This document shows, piece by piece, positions 35,261 through 49,096 of a stretch of 64,000 bases of DNA. The notes below the pieces were generated by a model that saw nothing but the letters and a program-made list of their open reading frames with translations, did not search any database and was not told where the DNA came from. Within the stretch, counting starts at the first letter, position 1; the number at the start of each line of letters is the position of its first letter. Made by a program: the position numbers and the translations under genes. The stretch lies in NCBI GenBank assembly GCA_030386875.1, contig CM059560.1:27026183-27090182 (forward strand). The letters are read 5' to 3'. This stretch comes from Morinoia aosen. Taxonomy: Eukaryota; Arthropoda; Malacostraca; Amphipoda; Talitridae.

Positions 35261-37290
35261 GACTATGACGAAGCCAAGAAATTCGGTCACGAGTGCGCCA
35301 GGTGAAACAACTCAGGTAGTCAAGCAGGCGATTGTCTATGTGCGATGAAAAGTTAGGATAATTAACAAAAAAAATTGAGTAATGGATTCATTTATTCTAA
35401 ATGACCACAAAAAAGTGAACCCATCTTAAACCATCGTAAACTTCTTGGTTCCGTTCTGATACAAATCATCTAGGGTCCGTTTATGACGTTTTGTGTAAAA
35501 AAAATTTCTATCAGCGCATTGAGTGATATTGAAATGAATTGCGTTTCTCTCTCAGCCTTGTGATGAATAAAAGGGGTAAAAGTGAAATCCGACACAGTTT
35601 AACTGTTCGTAGTCATAACAGTAAATGGTCTCTCGAAGGTTTTTATCTCATATCATATGATTTTTTTTTCTGTAGGGTTATTTAGAGAGATAAAATATTT
35701 TCATCACTACTTCAAAATCAAACGATCTCAGAATTGCACTTCAGGGGAAATTAATGCCTTAAAAATCGCCCTACAGTTGTCAAAAGCACCAGGATTTCGA
35801 CGAGAGTAAGGCCAAAAAATGTGCCAAAATTCGAGGCCGCTGTGTTGAATAAAACTGTACTATATTTTTTTCAATATGGTATCAATTCAATTTCAACTGT
35901 ATACTATTTATTTATATCATAAGAGTAGATTTCTACACCTAGACTCCTTTAATAAAAACATAATAGCCTACACCATTTTTTCTTCATAAATGCTGTGGAC
36001 AATGATATTTTGACCCCTTTCTTTCAACACGAGCTGACGATCGAAAACGAACCAATTTCACTGCTATTTAATACGTCGCTGGAAAATAAATTTTCATAAG
36101 TATTGCAACTAACGGAACTTAAATATTTCCATTTACTTTAAACCTACAACTTTTTAGGTTTGGCTAACTTCTGTGGTCAACCATGCGTCAAAACGAGAGA
36201 CACAATTGCAGCTGTGAAGTAGCAGTGCTTAGTGCATGAAGTGCGCATACGCAACTATTCGAAAATCCAACGGGTAAATTAATTATCACTACGATCTCTA
36301 TGGAATAAAAAATTTTGTTGTAGCATTTTCTGCCTCGTAAGATCATCGAAGGTCACTGAAGACGTTGAAAAAGTTTGTTGTAAGTGACAGATGTTATGTA
36401 TATGGAAACTTACACACGCGCCTCGGCAGCGTCAAGAAAAACACGCGAAGTAACTGCAGCTGAAATAAGTAAAGCTAGCTCAAACAGTGACTTTGTATGG
36501 AGTCTCGCACAAGTTACGCACAACTTAATACGCAGACAAGAAGCTTGGGAAATACAAGGAGTAAAGCAGCGACGTAGCTAGAAGACTGGCAACATATGCA
36601 TAAGAGCAAGAGAGCCTGTCGGCAACCAGCAAAGCGATATTATGTACGGTTTGCATATCGTCCTCAGCATCAACAGCCTGATCATCACTGGGCACCACGC
36701 GAGGCGCCGCGCACTGCATCCCACTCCCTAGCCTCGCGAAATGTTCCGCAGAAACGCGTTTCCGAGCGTGGGACTCTACCGCGAGAAATTCTTTTGTGAT
36801 GAAGCAAACCACGTGAAAGGAATGCTGAATCGCGACGTGAAGGATAGTAAAAGAAAGGATGGTTGAGCGCTATTTATTGATTTACTTCAATACACTTTCG
36901 AGGTACTTTTTAGTTGGTTAGGAATTGAATCGTCGAATTATAAATAGTAAGTGACAGCATTAGAAAAAGCTTTTTTATTTTCCACTGAGGATAAATGTGA
37001 TTCTTTACGTTCAATTTTCATTCATCATAACTACACATAATTTAACAAATTACGAACTAAATGGTTCATGTTGCGTTGAAAAAATAAATAGGTCCCAGAT
37101 CTCGAATGAGACGCTACAAAATTATAATGCTTCGCATTCGTCGATGAAGCAAAAATATTGCAAAAAAATACATAGCAAACAATAAAATAGTACGAATTTC
37201 AACATATCCAGATACAAATTTCAAAATATAAAATTGGCGTAAGGAAGGTCTCTTCAAAACAGCATTCAACATGGGCGGATAATTGCTGAC
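35261..37290. other. Mostly unique DNA with a GC-richer patch near 36.7 kb
   Basis: The 36590-36790 patch is GC-richer and open on both strands (67 and 95 codons) without known motifs. Nothing else is supported. Confidence 0.35.
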
Positions 37291-37308
37291 TGTACATTAC
37301 ATTTTCAG

Positions 37309-37919
37309 TGAATGAAGCACTTTCGGTAGGGCTTGCACAACGACATCTAATTCTTGAATTTATCGTCGTTGGCACCAGAGCATTTGTTCACAGAGGCACC
37401 GCCGTCGTTGCTGGAGGCAGGTTGTCGACCGGCCCGGATCGCTGTAGTGCAGCAGCCTCCGCACTTGTTTTACGCCGGTGCTTCGCTCTCATCGTACTGT
37501 TCCGTCAGACGCTGCTGCGCGGGTGGTTTAGCGTTGCAATTTGGATTTTTTATACACAGACATTTATTGGGATCCTCTTGCTTCTAATCACTTTGCGGGC
37601 TCGCGTAACAATTGGAAAATTTCTTTCTCGAAAACAGCTCAAAGAAGTTGAATCTTCTTCCTTTCTTCTTCCTTTTCTTTCTGTTTTCGGTAGGCTGACA
37701 CTCCACTACACATTCTTCACACTTCTCCTCGACGCCGATCTCTTTAGGGATACCGGTAGGCCACTTGTAGGAATGTATGTACAAACTTTTGCCTCTACTG
37801 AGCTCAACAAACTTTTTTTCATTTCTCTTTTCGGTAAACATGTTAATTTCGTGGAAATCTTTCTCAGCCCAAAACTTATGTGTCTTATCTTGGGTTATCT
37901 GGATTTAAATTTCTGTTAA
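37309..37919 (+). CDS. Unrecognised 203-codon non-repetitive open frame (possible exon)
   Basis: This is the longest non-repetitive frame in the window. It runs without stops from just after a strong acceptor-like site (TGCTGAC ... CATTTTCAG, ending 37308) to TAA at 37917. A donor-like GGTAAGTCC follows about 11 bases after the stop. There is no in-frame ATG near its start, so it would have to be an internal or terminal exon. A hydrophobic stretch (FSVAIWIFYTQTFIGILLLL, about residues 73-92) could be a membrane segment. No family was recognised. An 85-codon basic frame on the opposite strand (37584-37841) is a competing reading. Confidence 0.2.
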
Positions 37920-40189
37920 ACTGTCAAGGGTAAGTCCATAAGCTCATGGAGACGGTATCCTACATACACGAATTGAGCAATTTATAATTTCAGGTCTGCT
38001 TCTGAAGTGTTTTTTTCGACTAGCGTAATACAAAGCCGAACAGTTTTGCATTTTGTGATGCATGAGTGACAGATGGTATAGAACGTATCTTTCAAGAATG
38101 TCTTGCGAATATGATGTCACAAATTTCCCTTCTCTTTATACGTTAGATACATCTTGCTGAAGGTGAACTAAATTGTGGGTCTCGAACTGAAAAGGGACCA
38201 AGTAAAATTTAGTTATCATATTAAATTGGTAATAGTAAATGCCTGAGGATATTTTGATCCTTTTGGAACCTTAAAGTAATGCCAAGAACACTCATTTCAT
38301 CGTGTTGCAAAAACAAAGCAACAAGGATGCAAAAACAAAGGAACTTGAAATATATCTAACTAAATTTGACAATTGACCGGGCAAGTATTAAAGTTCCGGG
38401 CAAGTAGGACTCTGTAGAATACAAAAATTAAACATTTGGTTCGATAACATTTTGTCTAATTCTAAATCGAAAAATAATAGTATTAGAAAAGTTGAACGAT
38501 TTTTTCGAGTGCGGCAGAGGTTTGACGGAAAATACTACTTCCGTGCCTGTTCAGCCTCTACGTATTTCACGTATACTTCTTGTTTTTAAAAGATTTTAGC
38601 AAATGTAAATAAGAACTATTAAATGTATGAATTTTACCAAAAATACAGTTTGTGATGAATAATCAAGATATACAACGCTAGTTCTTACCAAATTGTAGGC
38701 TTGATCGCTATTGCAACAACTCTTCATCGTTCATAATGCGTCACATATTTTCTCTCATTTCCACTAAAGTTCATGTACTCAGACTAAAGATACAAAACGC
38801 TTGTGTTTTTAACTGTGTTGTGCCATTACAGGGGTAAACCAATTTATTATATTTAGTTATTAGCGGATTTTTACAAGCCGAATGAATGCGGTCATAACCA
38901 CAACGTAAAAATTGAGTTGCGCATTGTTGGTGAGAATGTAACTTTTGGAGACATTCCTGTGAAGTGGAGGCATTGAAGATATCACAAAATTTGCACTTTC
39001 ATGAGGGTTATGGTAACTGAGGTGGAAGTAGGGCTCGGGGTGGGTATGCCCACATTCGTACTGTGTTGTTTTCAAATGAGGAATAGAGATATTGAAAGAG
39101 AACGTAATCACCTGTCCAGTTTTAATTGACGTTGATAGCTGGGACTTCAGAATGATTGAACGAAGAAGAAGTTAAAATAGGTAGCAAATTGTACATATTC
39201 GTGTCACGAGCATATTGTACATATTCGTGTTCGGAAGAGTAGAATGCTGCGCCTTTAAGTTGGGCAGAGGGTTGAGGAATGCACATTTGCGGCGTCGCGT
39301 AAAAGAACGTTGATAACAGAGACGTTTCAGAAGAGACACAAGCAGTTCGAGGTGGATTTCTTCTAATACAAGACAAATACAGTTAGTGACGAAATTATCG
39401 TCACACACACCCAAATATTCAAGGTTTTTATCAATTCTTAGAGTTAAACGCTCGTGTGATTGTAAGCTCTTGGTGTTAAGAACACGAAAAAGAGTACAGT
39501 TTTTTTTAAGCGACTGATTTAAATTAGCAAAGGCAACGAGTACATTAGGCAGAAAAATGAAGAGACAAAAATATTCGTTCTATGAAAATTTCCTGTTAAT
39601 AGATAATTGATTATAATGTAGCACGATCAATTATTATATTAAAATTATGAATCGATGCATAGGATTGGAAGGCATTTATAAGTTTAGTTTATAAGCACAG
39701 TTTTTGGAACATTAGTTATTGACATTGCTGAGGGAAATTACATCGACAAACATAACGTGATGCGAGACATGATTTTTGTCGTTCTGACTTCAACGACGGG
39801 ATTGATTCGTACTGGACAATTCAGCGCTGATTTCGGGCAAAGGGCTATAGACTCCCTCAAGCCATATAAATGTATACCGTTGCCACGAACTATTGAAAAA
39901 GTATCAGACCTATTGTAGATCTATCTTAGCCTTAGCTCCGTATACATTTCACTATCTTTTCTACAGGTGTACTATCTTAATAAAAAGCTTAAATTTGGAG
40001 TTTTGCATGGCAGAGAATTCGCCTGATTTTGTGAAACCATTAAAATGGTCACCCAGAACTACGCGTATGTCGCGAGGTTAGATGAACCGAACAGTTAGTT
40101 GCGTTGAAAGACATCACCATGGAATAACTTGTAAAAGTAGGATGCCAGCCCTATTACCCGTACAATCTAACGTGGTTTAATTAGGAATG
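37920..40189. other. AT-rich DNA without recognisable genes
   Basis: The only local repeat noticed is a 22-bp doublet around 38310-38350 (TGCAAAAACAAAG). Open frames are under 90 codons and lack family features. Confidence 0.4.
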
Positions 40190-40470
40190 TTTTGCAGTGA
40201 CCTGAGTCACAAAATTTGTCCGTGAGAATAAATTTTTCAAATACTTTCTCGGACGAGGAAAATTCTTTATGGGAACGAATACTTTTAAACGATGAGTCGA
40301 AATTTGTATTTTGCCTTAAAAATTATGCAAACACGATTCAGCGTAAGAAAGATAAGGCTGTTCTCGATAAGAATAGGACGGCAAGACTTAGATATAGGGA
40401 TATTGCGCGATGTTGTTGGGTTTGTTTTGCGCGAGTAGGACTCATTGCTAAGTGGTAATTTAAACATGGC
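40190..40470 (+). pseudogene. Tc1-like transposase fragment
   Basis: The frame at 40216-40458 reads LWERILLNDESKFVF, matching the VLxSDESKF motif that carries the first catalytic aspartate of Tc1-like transposases. Downstream it reads ARCCWVCFARVGLIAKW, corresponding to the VWGCFSxxGVGPL region. The spacing between the two motifs is about right, although the usual VKHGGGSVM stretch has eroded. An upstream PRTTRMSRG at about 40040-40080 may be the GRPRKTT hook. The second and third catalytic regions and the terminal repeats were not found. Confidence 0.6.
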
Positions 40471-43400
40471 AAAAATGACAAAACGAAATTTAAGGTACGA
40501 AAGATGACGCGTTTGTTTTCAAGAACTTAGCGGGTCGTGAAATTTAATCGCAAATTGTAGTCTCAAAATCTTGCGCTCGTCCGGTGGTGCAAATCCCACG
40601 ACGACTTCGGTCGCAACTTACGATTACATTTGTAATTGCAAAGGTCCAGAAAAAACGAATTGCAGTTTTGTCATGACATTCGATAAATTTTGATCTGGAT
40701 CTGCGTAAAGATCTATGGCAAGAATGAAAAGTTCGAGTACGTCGTCTGGCTCAGATTTTTTTTTAGAATAAGAACTGGAATACAGAGCCATTGGACATAG
40801 GAATAATAATAATTGAAATTTTTATTTTTGACAGAACAGTGTGACAAAATTTAAATGGAAGTTGGTAAGATTATGGACATTGTGTTGTCCATTAACATTG
40901 TTATTATTTTCCCCTGTTCTACGAACTTTCATGTTACTGCTAATTTTATTAAATGAAATTTAGTGTTTCCTAACACTTGGCTTTCGATAACTTTTAATGA
41001 GCTCAGTATCATGCTAGGAATCATAAAAATATTAAATTCTAAGCAATATGTAAATTAGCTGATCGTTGACGGGAGGACGAATAATGGCATAGCTGTCTTC
41101 ACGTTAGCAGCAATCGGATATCGTTGTTTTGGTTTATCCAGAGCAATCGTATGACGGTTGCTGTCACAGCTGTCCAGTGTAGGTATCAACCTGAGCCAGC
41201 CTACAATGTTGCCCAAGTAATTGGTGGGAAACGCGGCGTTTTGGGGCCGGAGTGGTCGAGAGGAGTGGAGGTTCAGAGGAGCGGAGTGTCACGATTCTCT
41301 ACCTGTGCCTGGCCGCGCTTACGACCCACCTTGTGGGCTAATTCTGCGCACTCATACAACTTCGAAAACTTCTCTGCGAAGACACTCTGATATTCCGTAA
41401 AAATTATTTGTGCTATTTTTTTTTTATTATTATTTTTTAGTTAGTCATTTTTCAGTTTCTTTTCATGCTCATAAACACGTATCGTTTTTATTTGGTAGAG
41501 ATTATTCAAACCTTGAATCCTTTTCACCATATCAACTCGACAAGTCTTTATGGATGAATTTATTCCTTTTTAACTTAGTAAGTTCAACGTCCTCTACTTC
41601 TAACGCACATTTCCAATGAGTTGGTACTCCAGGATGTAAAACCGGCATCAATAATTATTATTAGGATCCTTTTGTGCCGCTTAACAAAGAGCGGAAGCGT
41701 CTTCTGCTTAGATTTGTGAACCCGATTGTACCAACGCATTTGTTCTATACTCCTTTAGGAAATACGATGACTTCAATAATTTCTGAAGTTTTGTCAGGCG
41801 TGAAACAATAAAAATCTTTTTTTTTCCTTCGACAATGAGTGAATTCATTTCAGTTCTGAATTTATGGATGAAATTAGAAATTGAATTAGGTTGGTGAACC
41901 AAAAAAGTTTCTTGTATGTCTGAAAGTTTCCAGTGTAAAGGCTTCTGCTATTCTGTTGCTCTCTTATTGAATTTTTACAAGTAAATTCATTTATTTATGG
42001 CCGTTATCTTATCTCTCTTATTAATTTACAAAATTCTTCTGCAAAATTTTTCATTCGTTGTTGTCTAAATGAGTGCTGATTTTCTTCGTTGTTTTGGACA
42101 AACGTAAAATTTGATGAACCGTTGAAAGAATATTGAATTTGCATTTTTTATTTCACAGTGTAATTTGATTGAATAGAAAACGTTTTTTGCATAGCGTTAT
42201 CAATTAGTTATTACACACAGTTTTCAGTTTTTCATTTACTAGTTGTGATTTCTGCTAAGGAATGCGTTTTGTTTTTTGCCTCTAAAGTCCCTTTTGATTC
42301 AATTATATTCTCATAAAACTTATTTGGTGGGAAATTATAAGCATCTAATTCATAAAGCACACTTATGCATGCTTGAGTTATTATTTCTTAATGCTCTGAG
42401 CGCGCTTACTAGTAAAAATACTATGCCCAAATGAGTGTTATGATCGGGTTTCGACGTTACACGACTCATTCTCTCTGCAGTTGAGAGTTATTAAGTCGAC
42501 AATTGAGGTGAGACGAATGACAGACATGTCATGTGTGATAGACTCACAGCTCAACTTGGCGCAAATTGTAAGAACGATTTTGGTCATACCTGAGTCTCAG
42601 ATTTTGTACATTGACCACTGCCTTGCCTTGACTAGGGACAATGAGAATGGCAGAAAAGATTCATATAACAAATATTCATAATTTCCGCTCCTGCGTTTGG
42701 AATTAGGCTCAGGTTGCGGGTGCTAGAGAATTAGGGCTAAAGCAATCAACGGGCGTGCAGGACTCGAGAATCAGCCCTTCAATTGAGGTTCATCAAGGGA
42801 AATCTCAGCCAGAAGTCGTGTGTGCCACTATCCCCGGCCCTTTTCTGGCCGCATACCTTCATTGGTCCTAACCCGGCAGTGCCTCGACACCGTGCCGGGC
42901 ACGACACTTCACACGTCCGAGCTCATCGTCACAAGCGTCTAAAAAACTCAGGAATGACTAAAACCATTCAATCATCGTTATTCATTTGTTGTGGCATGCA
43001 TGCGTCATACCTTTTATAAGAAGCACTCGACCTTGATTCGAAATTAATAGAGACGCAGTGTTGAATTTACGGCGGTTCAGTTCCCTGGTATGAATTAGCT
43101 TTTGTTTTGGTAAATCGTGAGAAGGGTTTGATAATTGTTCATTCACTTTTCGTACACTGATAACTCCCCGAATTTCCATGCAAGTTGCTACCTCGATTGG
43201 TATTCATTTTGCTGAATCGCTGGTCCTTGATGTTTATCAACATCTTTTTAGAGTATTGCAAAAAATTAACCGGAGTTATACAAAGTTATCTTGAATAACC
43301 ATTGCAATAATTTTTGCAAAATCGCGTAAATGATGAGTAAGAAAGAGGTAAGAGTAATAGAAACCGTAAGCAAAATTCACCAACATTTTTTCAAAGCTAG

Positions 43401-45409
43401 AAAATCCTGTGAGCAGTAATTAGTTAAATAGAGAAAACATTTCATGCAATATATTGGAATTGCAACTGTCAAACAATATTTTAAAGTGTTTACGAGACAG
43501 GTGTTATTGGGCCATGCTTTTGTAAGCGCGCATTGCTGTGAGCGAACTGTTCGCTTACGTCCTTCATACTGAGCAACATAGCTCATGACTGAGAAACGTT
43601 ATGTCAATAAATAGTCAATTTCTACCTGTAGTAGCTAAAACGGTTGAAGTTTGATTCTTATCACGATGGTTAAAGACGTGCAAAAATTTTGCCTAACGTT
43701 TTAAAGAGGAAATCTGATGATAAACTTAGCAGCACCTTGATCAACGGGCTTTATTAGGTAAATTTGTTTAAGGTAAAGCGCATCGCTGTTTTCAATTGAT
43801 TATAATGGCCTTGCTCATCAATTGCTGAAGAATTGAAGAAGAATTGCTGAAGAAGAAGTGTTTCGCGCTTTCCCCCCTGCCCGCCGAAGGAGTGTATCTA
43901 GCTTGTTTCGCAATAAATGCCCTCCTTCTGAAGTTACTTTCCCCACCTAAAACAAGAAATGTAAGATACATGAAATAACAATACCTCACCTATCTCAGTA
44001 AGGTCAGGAAAAACGCAATTAATGTTAGAGAGACGCCATGTTTCAGCATGTCCTATTCCGAGCTGCTCTTTTGGCTCAATTCAGAACACTTACATTTATG
44101 AGTCGCTAACAGCGTCAGGTGCGCTGATGGTCAGGCAGTTAACCTCCAACCTTCGAACTCTCGTCGTGTCTTTTTATGGCTGTCATCTCACAGTGGACGC
44201 ACATCAGGGCCAGCTTCTGCGCTCCCCATCACTTCTCATGGCACATCAATTGACGTGAGCACTCTGCACAGCTGCGCTACAGCTCACGAGAGAGTTGTCA
44301 TAGGGTGTAGTTTTGCACCTTTCAACGGCTGTAGGACCCGCCAAAGACTTCCTATATTTGCAGATGTAGGAAGCCACCCAGATTGAGCGAAAATTGATGA
44401 AAGAGTGGCTTTGCATGCTCCATTTAAGGCACGCATTCTACTGTCAGAAGGCTGCTCGGCAATTGATGTTTAATTGCGCGCTTTTACTGACGTTGAGCAG
44501 TTGGTGAATTTGGGCAACTGGTGCTAAATTTTTGGCTGAAGTTAGAAAGAATGAACGTGATATATTTAATGTAAAGTTTGACTAGTAGCAATTGCAACAG
44601 TTATTAGATAATTTTATCTTCTTTTCGTACACCGTCTCACGCTCTCTTGTCATCGTCACACGCTTGTGTATCGTCACACGCTCTACCGTCATTCACGTCC
44701 CCGCAACTCAGTCTCGCAAATGAACGCACGTGACCGCACCTGACAAATGTTGCTGTGCACATACGCTGCTGTATTTCCGAGCGCACGCTGCCAGCTTGCA
44801 GATTCATTTATTATTTGCATTTTACGTGCACTGGTCTCATGCAATAAATGGGAGAAATTTTTCCTTTGTTGCTGGCCAATGCACATTTGGAAGTGCAGCT
44901 TTTTCTCACAGCATTTTTTCGTCTTTGGAAAGAATGCATAATTTTAAAAAGTAAAAAAGTCAATATATATGTGTAGACCACGATTCACTTTCAAACATCT
45001 CACCCTTTTAGTAAATTCAGTATCGCGTTTCCGTTTACCCACCACCGCAGAACTTGCATTTTCAACCACTCGTGACTTTTGAAAAACTACGTCATCAGTT
45101 GCGCAGAAAGCTACGTCATTAATTCATCTAGCCTTTCTCTCCTCGTTGAACTTGGAATTCCTTTCGTGCTTTTTGAGGTCCCACCTAACACGACAGCTCC
45201 ACAGATTCATCCTAGCAATGAAAGACTCTTGTAAATTCCTGAGAATCGACGTGGCTTAAAAGCCGCGACAAGTGAATTTGTGCAATAAATCAGTGCGTGT
45301 GAGAGAAGCTGTGTGAGTGTGTGTGTATGTGTGGGAGTGTCGGCTGGAATGTGTCGGCCGTTGTGCTGTGGGAAGCGGCATCAGTGTGGGAACTGTCGAG
45401 CAGAATGGT
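40471..45409. other. AT-rich DNA without recognisable genes
   Basis: Small GC-richer patches (41220-41340, 42780-42930, 44030-44270) and a short CGTCACACGCT-type repeat (44635-44695) occur. None supports a gene. Open frames stay under 90 codons. Confidence 0.4.
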
Positions 45410-46085
45410 GGGTGGTGGCGGGCAGGGGGTGAAGCGTGACATGGTGGCCGGTTAGGGAGGGCTGGGTGGTGGCGGGCAGGGGGAGAGCGTGACATGGGGG
45501 CCGGTTAGGGAGGGCTGGGTGGTGGCGGGCTGGGGGAAGCGTGACATGGTGGCTGTGGAGGGAGGGCTGGGTGGTGGCGGGCTGGGGGAAGCGTGACATG
45601 GTGGCTGTGGAGGGAGGGCTGGATGGTGGCGGGCTGGGGGAAGCGTGACATGGTGGCTGTGGAGGGAGGGCTGGGTGGTGGCTGGCAGGGGGAGAGCGTG
45701 ACATGGTGGCTGTGGAGGGAGGGCTGGGCGGTGGCGGGCAGGGGGAGAGCGTGACATGGTGGCCGGCGAGGGAGGGCTGGGTGGTGGCGGGCTGGGGGAA
45801 GCGTGACATGGTGGCTGTGGAGGGAGGGCTGGGTGGTGGCTGGCAGGGGGAGAGCGTGACATGGTGGCCGGCGAGGGAGGGCTGGGTGGTGGCGGGCTGG
45901 GGGAAGCGTGACATGGTGGCTGTGGAGGGAGGGCTGGGTGGTGGCGGGCAGGGGGAGAGCGTGACATGGTGGCTGTGGAGGGAGGGCTGGGCGGTGGCGG
46001 GCAGGGGGAGAGCGTGACATGGTGGCTGTGGAGGGAGGGCTGGGCGGTGGCGGACAGGGTGAAGTGTGACATGGTGGCCGGTCGG
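45410..46085. repeat. G-rich 52/53-bp minisatellite, about 12.5 copies
   Basis: The unit begins GTGACATGGTGGCTGTGGAG and continues GGAGGGCTGGGTGGTGGCGG. It has two end types: GCTGGGGGAAGC (52 bp) and GCAGGGGGAGAGC (53 bp). A second variable site reads CTGTGGAGGG, CCGGCGAGGG or CCGGTTAGGG. Mixed lengths shift the frame between units, yet all minus frames remain open (Pro/His/Ser-rich, up to 252 codons) because the C-rich strand lacks stops. The G-rich strand has many closely spaced GGG runs, suitable for quadruplex folding. Confidence 0.95.
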
Positions 46086-48529
46086 GTGGGTTGCTGAGAG
46101 CAAAGTATGGTTGTCGGTGGGTTGAGGGTGCAAGTACAAAGTCCGAGGGAATAGAAGTGACTAGGTTGGAGTAGCAGGAACATGTCATCGGTTGCTGAGT
46201 CCTAGTACGCTTGTAAATTAACGCGCGTTACACCAACCTCATCATGTGTGTAAATTTGCATCTCACCGCTGCTATCATTCGTTGATCCTTGCAACGAACA
46301 CATTGTTTTAATTCTGTCCTTCCCTTGCCCCCAAACTGCGCGAATAAGACACGACAAGAAGTTGAGGCCGGACAAAGAAGCTCAGGTTGAGGAGTATGTA
46401 ATAGTGACATGGAGCTTGGAATAGGACTTGCGAAGATTGGAGGTGCCTCACTAACCGGTCGGAGAGTGGCTGATGCCGCTGCTTTTCTTCACACTCTCTC
46501 CGCCATTCTCTACGGCATTCATTCATTAGTTCCGTGGCGTACAAAGTTTAGCATCTGCTAAACTTTATAGCATCTGCTAAACTTTGACGTTCAGCCTTTG
46601 ACGGTGTGTGATTTCGTTACATCTGTAGCAAGCTAAAGTCTGGCTAAGATACCACTTTTAGAGATTTCGGAATCAAAGACATCTTCTACATAGCGAGGAT
46701 GTTGAGCAGAGAAAGCCGAAGTCATAAATTGTAGATTTTTCATAGCTGAAGTCTTAAGCGATGCATTGGGACAAGAGGCTATGTGCACAATTTCTGTTCT
46801 GTTTTTGTCGGTTGGCATCGCGGAAAATGAAGAACATCCGAAAAGTTATTCTGCGATGCATTAGGAGGGAGAAACTAATGATGTCCTGTCATCCGAAGTG
46901 CATTATTCATTAGGAAATCAGAGACAGTTTCTGAAAAATAACCTTTTGCGGAGTCAAATGAATCACAAAATAATGTCATTCAGTCGTTGATATCGTTGTT
47001 AAATTTATATCATTTTACTGTTGCACTGCGAACTCAAATGTACGGCAATGCAGAAAATCTTGGTTACCAAAGTGCTGGCTTGCAATGTAGAAAGCAAGGG
47101 TTAAAATCTTCCCATAACGCATCCAAAGTGAATTGAGATGGCTAGATTTTTAAAGAAAATGTAATGAATTACATGTATGGGGATATCTGACTTAATATAT
47201 TCTCAATGCTGAATTTGAATCCTGCATCACTCGCTACTTTATGGTGTGTAACAAGAGATAATGTAAGGCAATGTGTCATCAGATACGAATGGAGATTTTC
47301 AGCGATTATCCGAGTCTTAAAATGCTCTTGTTTGGTGCATTATACATACAAAAACTGTATTAACTTATTCTTTTTACCTGAGACGTAAAATCTAATTTAG
47401 ATGAGGTAATATTTAGCAGAGGCTAAGCCGTTGTAATAAACGCTATCTGTATTACTCAGCGAATGATGATCGTAGTTCATTCATGTTTTGAAATAGAAAA
47501 AAAATGATGTTATGAAGGGAAGTGAACGGAAGTAGAACCGATGGTTCTTGGGACGTAAGTTATAATCTCTCGTCGTGGATTGAGAGCAGGTTAAGTACAG
47601 CCTTGATAAGTGAACAACAGCCAGCGAACTTATTGTTAATTTGTATCTTAACTACTCTTCTCGATGCACTGTGCCAGCAGACCACACTCTAAAAATAATT
47701 TAGTTTTATCGCATGTGTTAGGAGTGAAAATAGTTTTTAGGAATTTTAGAAAATGTTACTTGACTTCGCCGCAATGCGAGCATCACTGTTGACCTGATAC
47801 AAGTTTTAGCAAAGAAATGTTAGAATTTGATTACCTGTAATATCTCTCGATCATTCAGTTCGTACAGTATGGGTGACGTTGAGTTGAGGAGGTGACATCG
47901 TTGATTTTATTTTTGGACGCTAGTATTCGGAACCTGAAATGTTAGGTTCAGATACAGTAACAGAAAGTCCAGAAACATACGAAATTATGTTCTATTTCGC
48001 GGGGTAAATAAATATTCTGTCATTGATGTCTCATCAATGCGAACGACCAGACTTTTATCCGGCTAAAGAACAAGTGATAGAAGAGTTTTTGAAACCTTAA
48101 CAGAGCATGATTTCTGTTGTAAAGTTAAAAACTAAGCATGTACGCGTAGTATCTTAATGTTCATGAGGTAATTTTAATGTTAATGTAGAGGTCCAGTAGG
48201 TTCTTACTGTTCATGAGTTCGTTTAAGGATAACGAACAAGAAGAAAGGTTTTTGCTCCATCGACCACGAGGTGCTTGCATCCCGTGAGCGGCCTGACGGA
48301 TAGGGTTCAGTGCACGGTGAGTTTATCCACTTAACTATCCCGTCAACATCTTCATCACTCGATGCAGATTAGCCAGGTATTTATTGCTCTATGAGCGACA
48401 GTCTCACAAGGCAAACACAACAAAAGAGACACAGAGATCGTGTCGGGGCAGGCTGTAAACTGCATGCGGTGCCGCGGTGAGGAGCCTGCCGGACTGTGTT
48501 GCGTAGGGATCTCGGGCCTCCGTGGCTCG
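46086..48529. other. Unique DNA
   Basis: Apart from a 19-bp doublet at 46550-46585, nothing is supported. No gene was recognised. Confidence 0.4.
46550..46585. repeat. 19-bp tandem doublet
   Basis: AGCATCTGCTAAACTTT occurs twice, 19 bases apart (46550 and 46569). Each copy contains a TTAGCATCTGCTAAA-like inverted motif. Confidence 0.85.
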
Positions 48530-49096
48530 GGGTGCTGCGGGTGTTGAGCGATGTGTTCCTCCTGGTGTTGCTGCGGGTGTTGTGCGATGTGTTCCTCCTG
48601 GTGTTGGTGCGGGTGTTGTGCGATGTGTTCCTCCTGGTGTTGCTGCGGGTGTTGTGCGATGTGTTCCTCCTGGTGTTGCTGCGGGTGTTGTGCGATGTGT
48701 TCCTCCTGGTGTTGCTGCGGGTGTTGTGCGATGTGTTCCTCCTGGTGTTGCTGCGGGTGTTGTGCGATGTGTTCCTCCTGGTGTTGCAGCGGGTGTTGTG
48801 CGATGTGTTCCTCCTGGTGTTGCTGCGGGTGTTGTGCGATGTGTTCTTCCTGGAGTTGCTGCGGGTGTTGAGCGATGTGTTCCTCCTGGTGTTGCTGCGG
48901 GTGTTGTGCGATGTGTTCCTCCTGGTGTTGCTGCGGGTGTTGTGCGATGTGTTCCTCCTGGTGTTGCTGTGGGTGTTGTGCGATGTGTTCCTCCTGGTGT
49001 TGCTGCGGGTGTTGTGTGATGTGTTCCTCCTGGTGTTGCTGCGGGTGTTGTGCGATGTGTTCCTCCTGGTGTTGCTGCGGGTGTTGTGCGATGTGC
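48530..49096. repeat. 36-bp minisatellite A, about 15-16 copies
   Basis: The unit starts GTGTTGTGCGATGTGTTCCT and ends CCTGGTGTTGCTGCGG. Variants such as TTGAGCGATG, TTGGTGCGG and TTGCAGCGG are sparse. The minus strand reads a 12-residue EEHIAQHPQQHQ repeat in one frame and GGTHRTTPAATP in another. The second frame continues across the junction into sequence related to array B. The tail beyond 48530 (minus C-terminal side) has no known domain. Confidence 0.95.

Noticed and set aside
41220..41345. tRNA or SINE head (GGCCGGAGTGGTCGAGAGG)
   Set aside because: It resembles the start of a serine-tRNA-like A box, but no B box at the right distance and no tail were found.
45381..46188. Pro/His/Ser-rich minus-strand frames of 227-252 codons
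   Set aside because: Three overlapping frames are open at once and the 52/53-bp mixture would shift any real frame from unit to unit.
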